NCBI GenBank assembly: GCA_000226015.1
Contig: JH153596.1
Coordinates: 99,740-122,156, forward strand
DNA: 22,417 nt
Origin: Mnemiopsis leidyi
Taxonomy: Eukaryota; Ctenophora; Tentaculata; Lobata; Bolinopsidae
Reading direction: 5' to 3'
Within the stretch, counting starts at the first letter, position 1. Every line of letters begins with the position of its first letter. The translations under genes and the position numbers were made by a program. Below are positions 18,946 to 22,417 of this stretch, in pieces. The notes beneath the pieces are model-generated. The model saw only the letters and a list, made by a program, of their open reading frames with translations, was not told where the DNA came from and did no database searches.

Positions 18946-20150
18946 GTTGCTGCTCTCTTGGTGATTTGTTAAAACGTTCAACGTTTCTTTAGAACGTTAA
19001 ACGGATATCATCTCGTCAACTGCGTAGCAGCCGCCGCGCATTGATTAGGTGCAGGGGACCTCAGGCTAATTGTTGCTTTGCAACGAACGGAGGGAAACGT
19101 AGAGAGAGCCGCGCAACGCCCGGTAAGACGTTGCTTAGCCCTATAACAACCATGAAGTTGCTAAAGACGTAGATCCCTTATCCATGTGCGAGCTTAGATT
19201 GAAATTAGGACGGGCGAATGACGCAAAATCTCTCAAATGTGCGTCCCGATATGCGTTAGGGCACGCACAGCTCGAGCCACAGGGCTATGTTGGTTTAGCA
19301 ACCACGAAGCGGCAGCCTCAGGCGCTAGCATGAGCAAAGTTAAGCGCGTTGATGCTACGATATAAGTCAACGGGCGATGCGCGTCTAGAATTTCTGGTCG
19401 CCAGGCCAGAAATGCGTGACAGCGCGTGATGGCCGCGACAGTAGGTTATCAACCTACAACGATATAAGGCTCTGGTTAGATATAGGGCTCTGGTTAGAGC
19501 AACGCGTCGCGGCTGCGTGCAGCCCGAGACTTGTACGGCAGCGCGCACCCTCCTGTCATTTTATTCCCACCCTCTATTCGCTTCAAATGAGGGTCGGACC
19601 AAGTCAGACAACCACTTCGCGGTTGCTGAACCAACATAGTCCTGTGGCTCGAGCTGCGCGTGCCCTATTGGGACGCACATTTGTGAGCTTTTGCGTCACT
19701 CGCCCGTCTTAATTTCAATCTAAGCTCGCACAGCGATAAGGGATATACGTGTTTAGCTTGCTACACGTTGCATAGCCCTGCTGCCGCGCGCAGCAGACAA
19801 TGATTAGCAAATTCATTGTAGGTTGATAACCTATTGTCGCGGCCATCACGCGCTCTCACGCATTTCTCTAGACGCGCATCGCGCCCGTTAACAACTTCAT
19901 GGTTGTAGGGCTAAGCAACGTCTAGCAACACCTTCACCTAATTACCAATGCGCGGCGGCTACTACGCAGTTGACGAGATGATATCCGTTCAACGTTCTAA
20001 ATAAACGTCTAACTTACCTGGGGACCTCAGGCTAATCGTTGCTAATCGGAGGGAAACGTAGAGAGAGCCGCGCATCGCCCGGTAACGTCTAACGTTCTAA
20101 CGAAACGTCAGGAGAGCAGCAAGCTGCGAGCCGCGCGCGAGTCGGGTAAT
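18946..20150. repeat. GC-rich, CpG-rich shuffled core of the palindrome
   Basis: Distinctly richer in G+C and CG than the arms. Blocks present on both sides: Y 19004-19050 and 19936-19990 (inverted); Z 19054-19126 and 20020-20085 (same orientation); W 19127-19162 and 19891-19922 (inverted); V 19171-19309 and 19615-19746 (inverted); U 19369-19459 and 19816-19890 (inverted). The order from outside in is Y-Z-W-V-U on the left and Z-Y-W-U-V on the right. GGCTCTGGTTAGA recurs at about 19468, 19486 and 20218, and inverted near 18870. No coding frame is supported. Confidence 0.75.
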
Positions 20151-22417
20151 ACCTTGACAACTACGCAGCTTTTCCAGCCACCTCTGGTGGCGCGCGCGAA
20201 TGTACTCGCGCAAAAGGGCTCTGGTTAGAGCTAGCAAATGGTGGCGCGCATGGTTTATTTCCAGGCCAAATTTGTTAAATCGAGCGCCATTTATTATTAT
20301 AGGTTTTTCATTTTATCTCGTATATTTCTTCATTTTTCCTTCAAATCTTCATTATCAAATTTGGTTTTCGGTTTGCAGCGTTGCAGCACTGTGCTGAGTA
20401 TCCGACAATCATAACTCCAACAGAAAAAATATGGGTTTAGCTTGTAGCGTTTGCCAATTGCCATTCGCCTGGTCATAGTTTCTGACCCTCTTTGTTAACT
20501 TGAAATTTGTCATAGATTGAGTTACCTTGCAAAGTGATTCATATTTATCATCACAAAGTTGCAATCACCTGTCGTTAGATTTTTTGCACTATGGAATCAT
20601 TATTGACCATAATATTGATGAATTGATGATCCTGATAATGAATTTCTCAGCTTTAATCCGTGGGTTTCTTAAAAGTTGTCTATGGTGTAATCATTTGAAA
20701 TTAATATTATAATTTTGACTCTTACTTCGATTAGAAGTAAAACTCTTCCATAAACACTTACTGTTATCCATCTGTGGAATCTGCATAATTTAAAGTTTCT
20801 TTAAACTTGATTTTAGAGCCATTCAAGCTTGCAGGCGAAAATTTTTGAGCAATAGTCTTTTAGAATTTTCTCTTGGAGCATTACGAGTTACTACAAAAGA
20901 GCTTCGCTGTTTATATCTGGTTTTACAATGCTTATATGTTGGTGAGATAGGTCTTAGTAGTAAGTATTCCCTAATGCTCTAACTCTATTAAGAAATCTCA
21001 GCGTTACAGTCAATACTTTCTTTTTTTATTAATAAACATCTCGAACCTGGCAAGTTTTTTAATCTGGTAATATTCGAGAATTTTATTGATAATGAGAAAG
21101 TGATAATTTAAAGTATTACACCTTAACCGTCAATGATGAACTTTAGGTTAATTTGGGCAGCTATAGCTGTGTTAAGGTTTATTGTATTAAAATTTGATAC
21201 ACCAGGCTTTTACAGTCATACTAAGGGGGCCACTGGAAGATTATAGATCTTCTAACGAAGACCCTTCTCATTTTACCCTCAATCACGGTTTCACGGTCAT
21301 TCGGCTGAGTCAACCGAAAAAGATTGCACATGTAAATGCCCTTGGCGCACCCCTCTAGGACCGGTGGATCTGGGAATCGAATTAAGCGGTACTATAATAG
21401 TTGACTTCGCCCTCTGCAGGCAAAAAGTTCAGAATTCGGCCTATGTTAGATAGCTTAGAAGCAATTTAGTAGTTGTTGAAGTAAAGTTGTTGAAATAATG
21501 GAGGAGCTTAAGGTACCCATACCCCTCCCCATAGCCCCTTTCCCCCTGTTCCGCCACCCCTGCATGAAATTCTGTTGGAGTTGTACGATACGGAAGGATA
21601 ATTTTGCATTCATCTTGCACATTCCAATCTTCAATCAACTGTCCCCCTGTATTTTATGTTTTACCGGATAAGGATCAGATGTTGTTGCATTGACCGGTAT
21701 ACTGGTAATTTTATGTTCCGGTTTCCCTTAAAATTTTAACACATGGTTACAGTTCAATCAGATCTAAGTATATGTTTCCAAGACCCAAGTCATTACCTTA
21801 TATTCTATTCCAAGTATTCTATAAATTTTATTTACAAATTTGATCTGGCATCTTCGTGAATAGTTCTGTCTCTCAGATCTGGCATGCAAGGGCGTTGATG
21901 TTGATGAGCCATTTTATGTAGACTTAAACTATACTACACTATCGTAATTTCTATGATCCTTTTTGAACTTCCCCTTCAGTACTTATTTGTTCCAATTAAT
22001 TTTGGTTAATAGTTATAGAAACAAATTGAATGGAATGAAAAGAAATTGTACCAATTACAATAGACCCAAACACTGAAAAACGTCTTATAATTTTAGAGTG
22101 GATTAACACACGTTTATTGAAAGCTTCTATACCAACAAACTCGTATCTATTTATATCTATCAGCCCCCTTCAAGGTCTTTAAATTTTTTACGAAATTTCT
22201 AATGTGAATGTAAACATCAACTCAAATGAATTTAATTTTATACCCACGTCCGCCGTATTGCTGAGGCTCGCAGTTTTTTGAAGTTTCGAGCAGGATTTAT
22301 TTGCTCAAGCTAGGCTGCTTTTACTTTCTGTCTCAGTCTAAGATTTAGTTTTCTTCGATTCTGAACACTTAACAATTCTATGGTATTTTCGAAATTGTTA
22401 TTGATAACATAATTGTA
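20151..22417 (-). repeat. Right arm of giant inverted repeat, cut by window end
   Basis: Reverse complement of 16612-18945 with scattered substitutions and small indels. At 22417 the match is still running and corresponds to 16612, only 50 bp from the carrier start codon in the left copy. Non-coding as far as visible. Confidence 0.92.

Noticed and set aside
18649-18981. Minus-strand 110-codon frame in the left palindrome arm, with a mirror frame in the right arm (20200-20397)
   Set aside because: The mirrored frame differs by frameshifting indels beyond the shared stretch, which is expected from duplicated non-coding DNA rather than conserved coding sequence.
19440-19460. Hairpin gtaggttatcaacctac read as a possible terminator or RNA gene
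   Set aside because: A 7-bp stem alone is weak evidence, and it recurs with block U as part of the shuffled core.
16612-22417. Maverick/Polinton or other large autonomous transposon with long inverted ends
   Set aside because: The space between the arms is only about 1.2 kb and has no polymerase, integrase, capsid or transposase frame.

Overview
The window is nuclear DNA of an animal. It holds spliced GT-AG genes with short introns, AATAAA signals and AT-rich spacers, plus one 10-base assembly gap. The left third carries an ortholog of ZMYND8/RACK7, a PHD-bromodomain-PWWP-MYND chromatin reader that I know only from animals and close relatives. The right part carries a complete minus-strand mitochondrial ADP/ATP carrier. 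Its sequence resembles the plant/fungal form more than the bilaterian form. All three gene models also have a splice-acceptor-like site only 5-17 nt upstream of their ATG, as expected with spliced-leader trans-splicing. Together these hint at an early-branching animal (ctenophore, sponge or hydrozoan), but this is inference and the species cannot be fixed from the sequence.

Layout. 1-75: 27-bp tandem repeat. 95-7405: ZMYND8-like gene, plus strand, 12 core exons through the MYND finger (ending at 4164). The tail that follows has a likely alternative last exon (4279-4417) and a series of phase-2 exons, one pair of which is tandemly duplicated (4476-4981 and 5319-5871). 7406-9526: gene-free, with two small inverted-repeat elements. 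9527-10118: probable small two-exon gene of unknown function. 10551-12138: a foldback element with identical 144-bp terminal inverted repeats and the N gap inside. 12139-14148: gene-free, with short tandem repeats, a perfect four-unit heat-shock element and a TATA-like box. 14149-16562: ADP/ATP carrier, six exons, minus strand. 16612-22417: a giant imperfect palindrome with arms of about 2.3 kb around a GC-rich shuffled core. Its left arm starts about 50 bp upstream of the carrier ATG, and its right arm is cut by the window end.

The genes have no obvious shared pathway: one is a nuclear chromatin reader, one a mitochondrial nucleotide exchanger, one unknown. The most notable structures are the repeated 3' exons of ZMYND8, the palindrome that may lead into a second carrier copy just outside the window, the foldback element, and the small gene found from splice phase. 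All exon boundaries were worked out by eye from splice sites, phase and family similarity.
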